Positions 1 through 11,440 are shown, counted from the first letter of the stretch. The stretch is DNA of 64,000 nucleotides from Enchytraeus crypticus (GCA_905160935.1 CAJHZI010000780.1:339001-403000); one strand, 5' to 3'. Made by a program: numbers and translations. Notes: generated from the sequence alone by a model not told the origin.

Positions 1-43
1 AAATTTAAGTAAATTAATTTAGACAATTTTCCTTCTACGAGAA

Positions 44-81
44 ATGTTTGCCCTTCATATCAATGTATGAAGGGCAAACAT
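44..81. repeat. Perfect 16-bp hairpin
   Basis: Positions 44-59 and 66-81 are exact reverse complements around a 6-nt loop. A third copy of the arm (TTTGCCCTTCAT) follows at about 99-110 and leads directly into the SINE tail at 123. Function unknown. Confidence 0.8.
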
Positions 82-122
82 ATGTCTTATGTCTGTATGT
101 TTGCCCTTCATATCTATCTAAT

Positions 123-193
123 CCTGGGCTCGCCCGTCACAGACATCGCCTTCGAGTGAAGAAACTGACGTTAACATTAGCTTTACCAGCTAT
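123..193 (+). repeat. SINE-A, 3' part
   Basis: This is the 3' half of the commonest SINE here (SINE-A): the end of the B-box region, then GGGCTCGCCCGTCAC, a GACATCGC block and the tail GACGTTAACATTAGC. The tRNA-like 5' half is missing. It faces a minus-strand copy at 496-648, so the two could pair in a transcript. Confidence 0.75.
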
Positions 194-495
194 GTGTTTG
201 TTTAAAAAGAGTATGTAAGATTTAGTAACCCTGTCTAAATTAAATTATTAAGTTGGATTAACTTATGTAGAGTTAACTTAGCAGTAGCACCAATACATTC
301 AGAAGCACACCTACGCTGAACACAAACAATTGCAAGTATACTCCTATAATCCTGCACACGTGCATATCGCCATGCACCAGAACACATTGTATGCTAAATT
401 TTATCCATTCACATACATTAGCGCTCTAAATAGCAAAAAACAAATCGACAGAGAAATAGCTTCGCTACATTACTACAGGTACAGACAGTATAGTA

Positions 496-648
496 AAAAG
501 CTGGTAAAGCAAAGGTTAACGTCAGTTTCCACACTCGAAAGTGATGTCAGTGACGGGCGAGCCCAGGATTTGAACCCCACACCTACTGATCCGCGGTCGA
601 GTATCTTACCGATATCGCCACTCACTGGCTTCAGTACTACCAGCTAGA
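496..648 (-). repeat. SINE-A, full-length-like copy
   Basis: On the minus strand a pol III A-box-like stretch (AGTGGCGATATCGGTAAG) is followed by a B-box-like GGGTTCAAATCC and then the shared GACATCAC/GACGTTAAC 3' domain. This is the layout of a tRNA-derived SINE. An open frame across it is a shadow of the repeat. Confidence 0.8.
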
Positions 649-675
649 GAGAGCAGGAGATCACTACAATAGAAT

Positions 676-713
676 CCTATTTACCTCTAACAGTATTGTT
701 AGAGGTAAATAGG
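676..713. repeat. Perfect 17-bp hairpin
   Basis: Positions 676-692 and 697-713 are exact reverse complements around a 4-nt loop, just beyond the minus-strand SINE-A copy. It may be a small fold-back element; no other evidence. Confidence 0.75.
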
Positions 714-1245
714 CTTTCTTTTAGATATAAATTTAAATGTAATTTTTACTTAGATTATTACTATGGAACTCTTTCTGTAGAGTAGTCTCGAAGACCGATT
801 TCTGCCTTGACACTGCTATAACAGTTTTCGTTGTTGATAAAAAATAAAAATAATAACTGCTGTTGTGGCACGATTACAGTTGATAGAACAAATTGCATGA
901 GGAACAGAGTGGAATGTAAATAGTCTTCATTCTTTAACACAAAATCATGGATTCTAGACACCATATGGAGTGGACAAGAATGCTTACACTGCGTATTGTG
1001 CATATTGCACAAAAAGCATAAGAGAAAAATGAGCATTTATAGCATAAAGTGAATAAATATGGACACTGTTTAGCAAAATTTCTCGAAATTATTTCACTTC
1101 CAGACACATATAAAAAATATTTCAAATAGCTATCAATATGAGTTTCAGGCCAGAGCATATTTATGTGGTTTCAATCACAAATAGATAATTGAATGTTTAA
1201 TACATATATACCACCATTATCAGAAATACTTGAAGTTAGATGGCA

Positions 1246-1407
1246 CTAGCTGCCCTTCTCTAGAAATGAAGACAGTTTCTCGGAGGTGGGTGTCTTCATG
1301 CGAATATTAAACTGCTTCAGAGTCTCCTCGAGTCCAATCTGATTACCAGAGAAATACGCCGCCACAGCATTGTGAAACATCAGCAGCTGCTTGTGCATCA
1401 CCTTCAC
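1246..1407 (-). CDS. ARFIP: ARFIP coding exon 6 with stop
   Basis: It encodes [19 protein letters not shown]...[15 protein letters not shown]...LEKGS and stops with TAG at 1246-1248, matching the family C-terminus. The acceptor is GATGCAG; the motif GCAG/GTGAAGGTGA is repeated many times upstream. Confidence 0.95.
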   Translation of the reverse strand: MKVMHKQLLMFHNAVAAYFSGNQIGLEETLKQFNIRMKTPTSEKLSSFLEKGS

Positions 1408-4400
1408 CTGCATCATTCAATCAATCAATCAATCACCTTCACCTGCATCATTCAATCAATCAATCAATCACCTTAACATGCATCAATCAATCAATCACTA
1501 TCACCTGCGTCTATCAATCAATCAACTTCATCTGCATCAATCAGTCAATCAACTTCATCTGCATCAATCAGTCAATCAATCACCTTCACTTGCGTCAATC
1601 AATCAGTCAATCAATCACCTTCACCTGCGTCAATCAATCAGTCAATCAATCACCTTCACCTGCGTCAATCAATCAGTCAATCAATCACCTTCACCTGTGT
1701 CAGTCAATCAGTCAATCAATCACCTTCACCTGCATTATTCAATCAATGAAATGTTAATCAATTTATAGAAAACACTATGCAGGTACTCTACTGATTAGTT
1801 AATCAATGATTTTAGATGATTCGTGAATCACAACATTAACCTGTCCACTAGCCTGCCCAATCAATAAATCAATCAAATCAAATTTGAGTTGATAAATCAA
1901 CTGACAAGTCAGCGGGTATTAGCGGATTGAAAAGTTCACAAAATCCAAAGGTGGCTATCCCCTGGATAAACTTGTCGATTTCTAGCTATCGGAACGTCAT
2001 AAATTGGCCATAAATCAATCAAACTGACGTAGACAAGTAACAAATAGTAGGACAGAAAATAATAATGGTTTAACGTCCGTTTCCTCATACAAGGATGATG
2101 TCAGGAACGTCCCCCCATCACATGTCACAACAAATCGATTCACCCCAAACGATTTGAAAAAACAAACACGTGCTGAGTAGAAATAAAAGATAAGTATGGC
2201 ATACTCTGTTCTCGTCCAGAAACTTGAGTTTGATGGCCACGTCTCCACGCAGCTTCTCGTATCTCTCTTTGGACTGCTTGTAGCGCGCCTGAGCGTCATA
2301 CAGGCGCTGACTGACAGATCTGTCACCCCCCGAGCCTGTCAGAGCCTCTAGGTCAGCTCTGTATGCGTCGTACTCTATCCTGAGCAATCAATCAATCAAT
2401 CAACCAGTATCAATCGTGGAGCCTGTCAGAGCCTCTCGATCAGCTCAGTATGCATTGTACTCTATCCTGAGCAATCAATCAATCAATCAATCAGTATTAA
2501 TCGTGGAGCCTGTGAGAGCCTCTAGATCAGCTCTGTATGCGTCATACTCTATCCTGATCAATCAATCAATCAATCAGTATCAATCAAACAATCAATCAGT
2601 ATCAATCAATCAATCAGTATCAATCAATCAATCAATCAATCAATCAGTATAGCTGCTTAATACTACATCTATCAATCAATCAGTAGAGCTGCTTAATAAT
2701 CCATCAATCAATCTATGAGCAAAGCTGCTTAATACTTCAACAATCAATCAATCAGTAGAGCTGCTTAATAATCCATCAATCAATCAATGAGCAAAGCTGC
2801 TTAATACTTCAACAATCAATCAATCTTCGAAGCTGCTTAATACTACATCAATCAATCAATGAGCATAGCTGCTTAATACTTCAACAATCAATCAATCTTC
2901 GAAGCTGCTTAATACTACATCAATCAATCAATCAGTCAGGCTGCTTAATACTACATCAATCAATCAATCAGTCAGGCTGCTTAATACTACATCAATCACT
3001 CAGTCAGGCTGCTTAATACTACATCAATAAATCAATTAGTCTATCAGTAAAACTACATCAATCAATCAATTAGTCTATCAGTAAAGCTTGTTAATACTCA
3101 ACTCTAATCATTCAGTCAATTACAGCAAAGATTGCTTAATACTCAACACTAATCAAACAATTATTGTAAAGTGGCATAATAATCTAAGACATGCATAAGG
3201 TGTAGCGTTGTGAAAGATAAGCCTTAAACTGAAGGGGTTAACTTGTTGATCTATGGTATGACAGCAGAATGAGCATGACCCCTTGACCATGTACCATAGC
3301 AGCATGGACCAGTCATTTGGCTGAACACTAGAAAGAGGGTATAGTATTCTATCAGAATCAATAAATTACTGTTAAGTTCTATCAAACCACATTCTAATCA
3401 ATAAATTACTGTCAAGTTGTATCATACCCTATAATCAATAAATTACTGTCAAGTTGTATCATACCCTATAATCAATAAATTACTGTCAAGTTGTATCATA
3501 CCCTATAATCAATAAATTAATGCAAATATGTCATGCCTATTAAGGTTTGTTAAATGACAAAAGCACTGTGGCCAACGACATTACTAAATGCCTTGTAAAC
3601 AACAGCTAGTGAAAATCCACAGCAAAATTCATCCATAACCACGAAGATTAAAAATTACGACGCAGGCGCGAACTAACCGAGCATTCTCGTAAGTTTTTAC
3701 AGTTAGCAGGGTGTCGGTAATCGTCTTATTGCACAAAGTGTTCAGAGTTGAAGTGAACATGTTTAAAGCTCCTGCAATCAATCAATCAATCAATCAATTA
3801 ATAAATCAATCAATCAATTAATAAATCAATCAATCAATTAATCAATCAATTAATTAATCAATCAATGAGCGAAGGGATCATTCAATAGCTACAATTATAT
3901 TATAATAAGACAGTTAACTAAGTCAACAAATCAATATTTACTTAAAGCTTTGCAAATCCTGCTGAGTGATTGATACAGCACTGACAGGTGATGACAGTGA
4001 TTGAAGAAATAGACAGACTGACTTCTGATAAACAGAAACAAAGATTATAAAAAAAACAATCAGCAACCAATCTATTGATTTATCTTGTGATTTATCTATT
4101 GATTAACATATCGATTGATCTGTTGATTGATCTATAGATTGATCTATTGACTGACTGACTGACACACTGACAGACTCACTCATTAATGTCTCTCCGTTGC
4201 GTGCGAGCACTTTCTGTGTCTCGCTGTTGTACGAGAACTCTTCTCTCAGCTCAGGGTTCTTCTGAGACATATCGCCAAACACGTCCCCAAGAGCTTTCTG
4301 GGTCTGCAGAGCACGATGGAAGTGCAGCGTCAGAGCCTGCGCTAGGTTCAGCACGTTGACGTACTTCTGCTGCGTGTCGCGCAGGTCTGCTATCTGAGCC

Positions 4401-5495
4401 TCCAACTCTGCGTCCACCGTGCGAGACGCTCGACCCAGCCGCTCTGATACGAGCTGACGAGTGACCTGCGGCAGATATTAACTCAATTTATTAACTTACT
4501 TTTCACCAATTAATTTTAGCAAATAATTTCAAACAAAAAAGACACTGACAAATAAACAATAGAACCAATAAAAATCGACAAACAGAAGACAAACCTTGTA
4601 GGTGCTGAGCGACCACTCTCGCAGGTCGTCCAGCACAGAGCTCGTCAGCGCAGGATTGGTCGAGGAGGGAGTGGGAGGAGCCGAGTGCCTGGAGAGGCGG
4701 GGCCCCGCGTCTCTGCTCGTCTCTGGGCTAGATAGCGACACGCTGGACATCGCTGTACAGCGTCGAAAACATTACAGTAATAATAATAATAGTAATAATA
4801 ACAATAATAATAATAACCATAATAATAATAATAATAATAATTAATTAATTAATTAATAACAATAATAACAATTAGAGTGCTACAGTCATCAATGACAAGC
4901 ACTATTGTGTCAAAATCGGAGAGCACAAAAAAATGTACTGAAATATAGTCACAAAAATTACAGCGATGAAATAGTGTCAGAAAAATTTCAGTACTAATAG
5001 TGTCAAAAAAATTACAGTACTTAAATATAATCACAAAATTACAGTACTGAAATAGTATCACAAAATTACAGTACTGAAATAGTATCACAAAATTACAGTA
5101 CTGAAATAGTATCACAAAATTACAGTACTGAAATAGTATCAGAAAACTTACAGCACTGAAATAGTATCAGAAAACTTACAGTACTGAAATAGTATCAGAA
5201 AACTTACAGTACTGAAATAGTATCAACAAAATTACAACACTTAAAGAGACTATTAACTGATCGTAAATCTTTTCTATATTTGGAGGCATAAATAAACCAC
5301 AAGTTGATACTAACTTGAGTGTTGTTCGGTCGCTGCCTTATCCAAGCCACTCATCGATACACTCGGCCTTGCACCAGAATATACCATGCCCGTCGCCGGA
5401 CCTAATCCAGAATCTTGTCTCTCTGATCCGTTCCCATCATATGCAGCGCTCATTCCGTGAGATGAATCGTTGCCATTGGTATACGTACCAGCCAT
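1246..5495 (-). CDS. ARFIP: Arfaptin (ADP-ribosylation-factor-interacting protein), complete gene
   Basis: Six coding exons on the minus strand splice into 351 aa: 5315-5495, 4595-4752, 4180-4465, 3678-3771, 2205-2379 and 1246-1407. All introns read GT-AG and all phases join. Residues about 114-345 match the arfaptin-homology (BAR) domain: [42 protein letters not shown]-like [29 protein letters not shown] and [17 protein letters not shown] are all family signatures. Family members form crescent dimers that bind Arl1, Arf or Rac1 and curved trans-Golgi membranes. Length fits the mammalian paralogues (about 340-370 aa). The N-terminal 110 residues are Ser/Gly-rich and low-complexity. The start is the only Met ahead of the first junction. 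Introns are loaded with ATCA repeats (TGAT in sense), and exons 5 and 6 have tandem copies of their own acceptors. Confidence 0.95.
1400..1745 (-). repeat. Tandem copies of the ARFIP exon-6 acceptor
   Basis: About nine units read, in sense, TGATTGA..TG(A/C)(T/C)GCAGGTGAAGGTGA: a (TGAT)n stretch, a GCAG and the first 10 nt of exon 6. The unit nearest the gene's 3' end (1407) continues into real exon 6; the others run back into TGAT. Some units have drifted to GCAGATGAAG. Confidence 0.85.
2205..2379 (-). CDS. ARFIP: ARFIP coding exon 5 (BAR domain)
   Basis: It encodes [13 protein letters not shown]...[19 protein letters not shown], the most conserved arfaptin segment. The acceptor is TTGATTGCTCAG, the donor ACAGA/GTATGC. 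Two further copies of the acceptor plus about 50 nt of exon lie immediately 5' in the sense direction. Confidence 0.95.
2380..2660 (-). repeat. Two extra copies of the ARFIP exon-5 start, then (ATCA)n
   Basis: Copies near 2417-2470 and 2503-2556 repeat the acceptor GATTGCTCAG (or GATCAG) plus the first ~50 nt of exon 5, with a handful of substitutions. Between and after them runs (ATCA)n. They have no matching donor, so they look like partial exon duplicates. Confidence 0.85.
2650..3075. repeat. Minisatellite, about 38-bp units
   Basis: About eleven units of AGCTGCTTAATACTACATCA followed by (ATCA)2-4 lie within the ARFIP intron between exons 4 and 5. Units differ by small changes (CTTCAACA, GAGCAAAG). 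Confidence 0.85.
3345..3525. repeat. Minisatellite, 37-bp units
   Basis: Five units of ATCAATAAATTACTGTCAAG followed by TTGTATCATACCCTATA, nearly identical in the last three. Intronic in ARFIP. Confidence 0.85.
3678..3771 (-). CDS. ARFIP: ARFIP coding exon 4 (short BAR exon)
   Basis: This 94-nt exon has no long open frame of its own. Its translation [17 protein letters not shown] and [14 protein letters not shown] aligns with the family stretch AVNFFVSSINTLVTKT...DTLMTVKQYEAAR. The acceptor TTGATTGCAG sits directly at the end of a (TGAT)n tract; the donor is GCTCG/GTTAGT. It bridges exons 3 and 5 in phase. Confidence 0.92.
3775..3866. repeat. (ATCA)n / (ATTA) tract abutting ARFIP exon 4
   Basis: In the sense direction this is (TGAT)n running into the exon-4 acceptor with only GCAG added. 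It illustrates the tract-to-acceptor arrangement seen across the window. Confidence 0.85.
4180..4465 (-). CDS. ARFIP: ARFIP coding exon 3 (BAR domain)
   Basis: The acceptor is CTGCCGCAG. The exon encodes [20 protein letters not shown] through ARNGETLM, the first long BAR helix and the start of the second. It ends with one base at ATGA/GTGAGT. Downstream sequence is a mixed GACT/GATT repeat. Confidence 0.95.
4595..4752 (-). CDS. ARFIP: ARFIP coding exon 2
   Basis: The acceptor is CTGTACAG. The exon encodes [15 protein letters not shown]...[12 protein letters not shown], a Ser/Pro-rich linker running into the start of the arfaptin-homology domain (the ..W.L.TYK pattern). It ends phase 0 at ACAAG/GTTTGT. 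Confidence 0.92.
4775..4860. repeat. (AAT)n / (TTAA)n tract
   Basis: Simple AAT and ATTA repeats, followed at about 4862-4930 by a decayed copy of the dispersed repeat whose tail is TTAGAGTGC (family E). Confidence 0.8.
4985..5245. repeat. Minisatellite, about 27-bp units
   Basis: About ten units of ACTGAAATAGTATCA followed by (C/G)AAAA(C)TTACAGT lie in the first ARFIP coding intron. In sense each unit contains ACTATTTCAG, which looks like a splice acceptor and could act as a decoy. Confidence 0.85.
5315..5495 (-). CDS. ARFIP: ARFIP coding exon 1
   Basis: It begins with the ATG at 5493-5495 and encodes 60 residues ([14 protein letters not shown]...), Ser- and Gly-rich. It ends at CTCAA/GTTAGT, leaving one base to make the Thr codon with exon 2. 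No recognisable domain. Confidence 0.85.
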
Positions 5496-5835
5496 TATGA
5501 AACTAAATGAATAAATAAAATTTTTTGTCGTAAATCATATAAAAAAAATTTATATTTCTAAATCTAATCAAATAATTAAATGGCAATGGAGTCATTGAGT
5601 ATGCATTAGAAAATTGATGAGTCATATTTTTCCAATTCTACTGGTAAGGATCAAAGAAAAGATTAATTGAAACTGACAGGAAATTGAAGCCACTTAGCGT
5701 GAGAGAATCATAGAGTGCCATAGACTCAAGTAGTTATACCTAAAAGTGACAGCAGCAGTTGCAGCACGTACTAAAATAATACTAAAATGACTGTTTGGAA
5801 CTTGATTCCGATTGACAATACTCTTTTTATTTAGA

Positions 5836-6065
5836 ATGCCTCAATAGAGTAGTGGTTAGAAGTGTTAGGTAACGGCATGAAGTTTAAATGACAGATCCTC
5901 AAGTACAGTGAACTCTAGTGGATTCGATTCCCGGTAGCGCAGATCACAGAGTATAATCTTGGACATTCACTGGACTGGTTACATTGATTATGGACTAAAT
6001 TGCCATACAGTTTTAAACGTGTGATATTAACAGTGCTAGATATCAACATAGTTGATCATCCACTA
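5836..6065 (+). repeat. SINE-B copy
   Basis: A tRNA-derived SINE: A-box-like TAGTGGTTAGAAG near 5851, B-box GGATTCGATTCCC at 5920-5932, then a body containing GGACATTCACTGGACTGG and a 3' end GTGATATTAACAGTGCTAG...ATCAACATAGTTG. Four copies are found in this window. Confidence 0.85.
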
Positions 6066-7162
6066 TAATAGTTTCAATGCATCTATTTAAGTTTGATGAC
6101 GATGCCGAACGTGTCCATCTAATTAGGCAAGCAAGTATAATTCAGAGATGCATTTGCTTATAACAGACTGTAAAGATAAAGAAAGAATAAATCATTTTTA
6201 CCTTTAGAGACAATCAATTAATCGATGAATTAAAGAGATGAAAGTAAAATTACAACATTAGTAACAATTTTAATGGTTTTCAATCAAACAACAACATAGT
6301 GGATTCCGTTAACTGTAGATCTAGTCCGGCACGATCCAAATATTTCATCCCAGATAAATTTTTGTCAAGAAATTGTTTTGAATATTGCATTCAATGCATT
6401 AAATATGACGACGTGTGTGTTCCAGTGGAGACTAGCAAGAATAGAGATTTTCCCCAAAAAAATCTAAAGCCTGATTTAAGGAGCCAATATGCACATAAAT
6501 TACGGAATGCCGATTTTGGGAAAAATATTCAATTTAATAATGGCTTAAATCATTAATGATGGTTGAGATCTTTGTCGTTCTTTCATCAGAAAATTTATAT
6601 TAATTATGTCAGCTTGGAATGTTATATTTAGAATAGTGCAGGCTTGTTGGGCTTACTAATCCAAAAAAAGAAAAAAAGAAAAACCTAATAGACTGTGACA
6701 AAATCATACAGGAAGCCTAAAGCCTTGCGGAAGTGTTTATGTTGTGTTGGAGAAAACTGAATCATCATCATCACCGGGTAACAAGAGCAAACTGGGACAT
6801 GACATAACATAACAACAATTTTAATTATTAGAGTGCCATCTATGAAAAATGGTGAGCACTATTGACGCATATCAAGCCATTTTTATAGACCTTTCATAAT
6901 ATGTAGTTGCACCTTTGCACAGATTATAAACAAAGCCAAGGGGCAGTGGTGGTGGGAGTGTGTGGGGAGGGTGTGTGTTTATATTGGCGGTAGGCAATGT
7001 TTAATACAATGTTTACTACATGCATGTATTTGTTAGGTATTTCTCATAGAATAAAGAAAAACAGAAAAACCTTATTTTAAGGATCTTTGAAATTTCTTCA
7101 GTATTAACAGAATGACACTAAATAAATTCGAAAGGAAATTATATTTCAAAAAGTAAAAACAC

Positions 7163-7388
7163 GCCGTTATAGTGAAATGATCAACAATATCGATATCTAT
7201 CACTTTTAGTACCAGATGTTTAAACTGTTAGACAATTTCGTCCATTTTCCGTATAACCAATACAGTGAATGTCCGAGGTTTTACTCTCAGATCAGCGCGG
7301 CTGGGATTCGAACCCACGAGGGTTCCATTCACCTCAGGATCTGTCATTTAAAAGTTCATTACGTTACCCCTACGCTATAGAGATATTC
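7163..7388 (-). repeat. SINE-B copy
   Basis: Reverse-complement copy of the element at 5836: B-box TGGGTTCGAATCCC, the CACTGGACTGG-like body (here TTGGTTAT variant) and the ATATCGATATTG tail. The A-box side is at the high-coordinate end (AGCGTAGGGGTAAC). Confidence 0.85.
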
Positions 7389-7884
7389 AACTAATTTTCA
7401 AATGATTATATAATAATGTTGTAATTTACATTTAAAATGTTTAGATTAAAAAATCTTGGGCAGTTGCCTTACATACTTTTATATGAGATATCTTACATAA
7501 TAAATACCTGCCGTAGAACAGTCGACTGTTGAGTGCACAGTGGCGCCCTCCAACGAATAAGAAAATATACAACGCAATTTTTCAAAGTAAACAAGTTTTA
7601 GGAAAGGTCTATTATAATGAGATATGAAATCTACGACTAGAATGATACGTGTTACAAGTCTCACTACTGCCTGAGCCAGTATGTTCAATTAAGTAAAAAA
7701 AAATCAAATAAATAATTCTTTATTCTATTAGTGAAGTTAAACTTAGAAGAAGTTAAGTTAAGCTATGAAAATGTTAAATCTATTAGACTAGTACTATAGT
7801 AGACCATTACAACGTATCAACTTATCTTTGGACCTTAGAATAATAAACATATTTTATAGTTCTGCTCTAGATCTGGACTGATTT

Positions 7885-8010
7885 TATGTATTTTGAAATG
7901 TTTCGCCGTTTTGGGTCTTCTATTTGCTCACCTGCTTGGATTTGACTCAATAGTGCTCGATGTTATCGTACACGCCAGTGACATTCTAATTGTGTTACGC
8001 TATGTTATGT
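7885..8010 (+). repeat. Dispersed repeat family E
   Basis: Contains TTTGCTCACCTGCTTGGATT, CAATAGTGCTCGATG and an ending CATTCTAATTGTG that runs into a TTATG repeat. The same order recurs at 15538, 19985, 23015 and 23642, so this is the 3' end of an interspersed repeat. Confidence 0.7.
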
Positions 8011-8115
8011 TAAGTTGTGTTATTTTATGCTATTTTATGGTATGTTATGTTATGTAATGTTATATTATGTTATGTTATGTTTTGTTATGCTATATTATGT
8101 TATATTTTTTGATGT
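8010..8115 (+). repeat. (TTATG)n microsatellite
   Basis: Degenerate TTATG/TTATA pentamers directly after the family-E repeat, most likely its expanded tail. Confidence 0.85.
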
Positions 8116-9702
8116 TATGTTATTTAGTATCTCAGTAAAAGAAAATCTAAGGACACCATTAAACAAAGAACGAAACAACTTTAGACTGTGGAATAAGAAT
8201 TTTGCGAATTTTATCATTATTGTAGAAAAATTTAGAAAATTAGAGAGTTCAAAAATTGTCTCATTTAAATTTATCTGAGAGACAGAGATGCTTTAAAGAA
8301 CTTATTAATTGTTAGTTAATGAAAGTTGTGCTGCTGATAGGAAATGATTATCGGAAGAAACTGTGAACTGCTTAATATTTGAAGCGAGAAACTCTTCTAG
8401 TAATTTCGTTGGCCATTGTTCAACAATAGTCTAATCAATACCTATTTTTATCTGTAAAATAAATAAATAAATACTCAGAGTATTTATTAGCGATAGAGAC
8501 AGTGTCATTTAACAATATTTTAGTTGATTATATCGCAATTCTATCATACAACTGGCTTTAAACGAGAAGTTTAAGTATTGTTGACTCTGCTAAAGTCTAA
8601 AATTAGACTTTAGTTATACGCGAATTTGCGAGATTATTTTGTGACCCATCTAACTAAGCCTTAGAGTTGCCGCGGTGATCAACAAATATATTGTAGGTCG
8701 GTATTTATTCCTGCGTGTTCATATATTTTGTTGATTGTGTAATGTGTTTGTCTGTTTGATAATGTAACGTTTTAGTAGGTTTCAGAATTATTCTGCTATT
8801 TCTCACCAGCTTTGAAGTTTTGAGAATATATTGCAAGAATACAAAACTCTCAACTCGATCTACTTCAATTGAACATTCGAAGAGAGATGGATATACATTT
8901 GAACTGTGGACTTTCTGATATGAATTTCAGCGTTCATTTCTCTAAGGAAGGAACTGTCATATCATATTGATCAGATCGGGACTACTATTTGAGTTATATC
9001 TTGGATAATACGTCGTGATCTCCGACCCTAGAATATTAAGCATTCTGTAATATTTAACGGTGGTTTAGAAATGGCAAAATGTTGCGTATAGTCTTTAAAC
9101 TGCATCAAATCGGCGTAACATAGAGTAGTACTCTAGGAGTTTAGCTGAAGTTGTAAAAGTTAAATATTTGAGCGTACTATCAGTTTGCGTATAGGTTCAG
9201 TCGTGTAGGTTAATAAATTTGAAGTAATTAGCTAGTTAGAATATTGAAGCTCAGTGCTATATATTGCAATGATTCCATTGAGTCGTATATATAAGAATTT
9301 GTAAGTAGAAATCTCGAGTTGATATGTAAGCTACTGTAGATTATGTGTTTATATGATATTTTGTATGTATCTCTGTGAATACTTGTTTCACTTCGTCTAA
9401 ATCTCTTTGTTTCTTGACCTCTGTGTGTAATTTTCTAAAGCTAAAGACTGGAAACTAGACAGATATAGAGTATATATCAAATATACTATATATAGTATAT
9501 TTGATTATTATAGTTTGCATAGTTAAATTTATTAGATTAATAATAGTTTATTACAGTGAATAGGCTGATTTTTGTCTTGAAAGCATGTCGATAATGGAAT
9601 GAACATTGGATATGAACTCTGTACCTACTGACCCACTGTCGGACAACTTGCCGACATGCTACCTGCATAGGCCAATACTACCAGCATAATCAACATGCTA
9701 CC

Positions 9703-9815
9703 AGCCCATTTATGCAGATCAGTATATGCGGGGTTCAAATTCTGGGCTCGCCCTTCACTGACATCTCTTTCGAGTGAGGAAACTGATGTTAACATTAGCT
9801 TTACCAGCTTTTACA
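9703..9815 (+). repeat. SINE-A copy, 5' part damaged
   Basis: Starts in the anticodon-arm side (GATCAGTATATGCGGGGTTC, B-box) and runs through GGGCTCGCCC and the GACATC block to ACATTAGCTTTACC. Upstream (9620-9700) are two related scraps with GACAACTTGCCGAC. Confidence 0.8.
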
Positions 9816-10159
9816 GAGTGTACATTGAATCTTGTTAGCGATAAACTGATAGTAGCTAGTATAAATTAAATAATGTGTAATAAATAATATATAAAATAAT
9901 AAATGTAATAACTAAATATGAATATTGTTCAGTAATCTGCTATGCAGTACAATGCTTTACTAGCTACATAGTTCCCATTTAACTCCTTCACAGGAACTAA
10001 CTATTCTTTATCTTGCTTTCTATAGAATCAGTTAAATGATTTTTATTTAATTTTACTATATTTTCAATAGATGTAAGATGTAATCCTGAAATGCCCTACC
10101 AGCATTAGACCACATTGTACTTTATATTTAGTTAAGCAGAAAATGCTTTAAAAAGTAAA

Positions 10160-10390
10160 CACGCATTATAGTGACTAATCAACTAGTTGATATCTATCAC
10201 TTTTAAAACCACATGTTTAATCCGTTAGGCAATTTAGACCATTTTCTGTATAACCAGTCCAGTGAATGTCCGAGATTTTACTCTCAGATCAGCGCGGCCG
10301 GGATTCGAACCCACGAGGATTCAATTCACCGCAGGATTTGTCATTTAAAACTTCATGACGTTACCCCTACGCTATTTAGACATTCTAAAT
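10160..10390 (-). repeat. SINE-B copy
   Basis: Reverse-complement copy with B-box TGGGTTCGAATCCC (10302-10315 area) and the tail ATATCAACTAGTTG. Very similar to the copy at 7163. Confidence 0.85.
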
Positions 10391-11225
10391 GATTTAAATA
10401 TTGTCTATTATGCTTTGTCTATTTTGAGAAACTCTCTGTTATTATTCTAGCCATATTGCTGTTGAGACTTGTGTGCAGTTTGTTGTAAATATTGAAATGT
10501 TTGTGTAGTGGTTTCAGGCGGAGGAACGAGGGAGCTCTGTTTGTTTTTGTGAGAGCAGGTTCTGTTGACTTTTGCACTACCAGGTTAGAATTTTAGTATT
10601 TTAAGTACTGGGCTCGTTGACGCAGATCTGTGGCGTATAGATTAAAAGATTCGTGTTCATATTTGAATGGAGTTGCCTAGAATAGGAGAATTATGTATTG
10701 CTCGCAGATGCGATGATGTGTAAGAGGTGACCAAACGGAATCTGAAAAAGAGAAGCCCATTGATTAACATATCTCCATGCTAAAGACCCATTAGATGAGC
10801 TTGGATAAAAATGAGAGTTTTTTGTAATTTTATTAAAATATAACATAATATTATGACATGTTCACTTTTCTGGCTGCCGAAAAATTGTAATGTCTTGTGA
10901 ATCAGAGATTTAATTGTGGTTTTTTTCTGTACGTCTGCCAAGTGCTAGATCGAGTTAATTGAGACATCGTTTGGATTGTGCTGAAACGCATATATCTGAG
11001 CATTTGATTGGATATTTGTTTATAAAGCTCATTGATTGTAATGCATATTGTGCGCACATACGTTCATAATGTTTCTAGCCATTGCTGGATTCTTGTTTGT
11101 CACTCAAGACCTCTGACATAGACATCTGATTAGATAACCTCCTGGTATGCTGATAATATATTATCAGCTTTTTATCTTGTTTATATTTTAATGTTTGTAT
11201 ATTCTTGCGTGAGAGGATTGGAGTA

Positions 11226-11440
11226 AGTCTATTCGTATCCTGACCCTGTGTTAAACTGGGATTTTAGGGATGATGATGATGATGATTTTATATTTTTACT
11301 TGTCTCTCTCTTAGTGCACTGCCTACTGGCAGGTCCATGGTATATATTACATAAAGCCTCCACTCTTCTCTGTCTTCTGCTCTCGTCTTCATTTTCACAT
11401 ATGAGTGGGTCTTTAAATCATCTAACATACCTAATCGTAC
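11226..11440 (-). mobile_element. LINE 3' end with ATC-repeat tail
   Basis: Read on the minus strand this gives the last codons of a LINE ORF2 (a pattern like DMKRK..DREEWRR), a TGGACCTGCCAGTAGGCAGT stretch around the stop, a short 3' UTR and (ATC)n followed by CCTAAAATCCCAG. Related tails are at 12537, 42718 and 56418; related ORF ends at 54455, 55490 and 59195. It ends about 40 bp before the AKAP17A acceptor and opens a false in-frame N-terminal extension there. Confidence 0.6.

Noticed and set aside
1391-1768. 125-codon Ser/Asn/Gln/His-rich frame
   Set aside because: Translation of ATCA repeats and ARFIP acceptor copies.
6299-6556. 85-codon frame (MDSVNCRSSPARSKYF...)
   Set aside because: Mixed composition but no recognisable family, no splice signals that fit, and it lies between SINEs; not supported as a gene.
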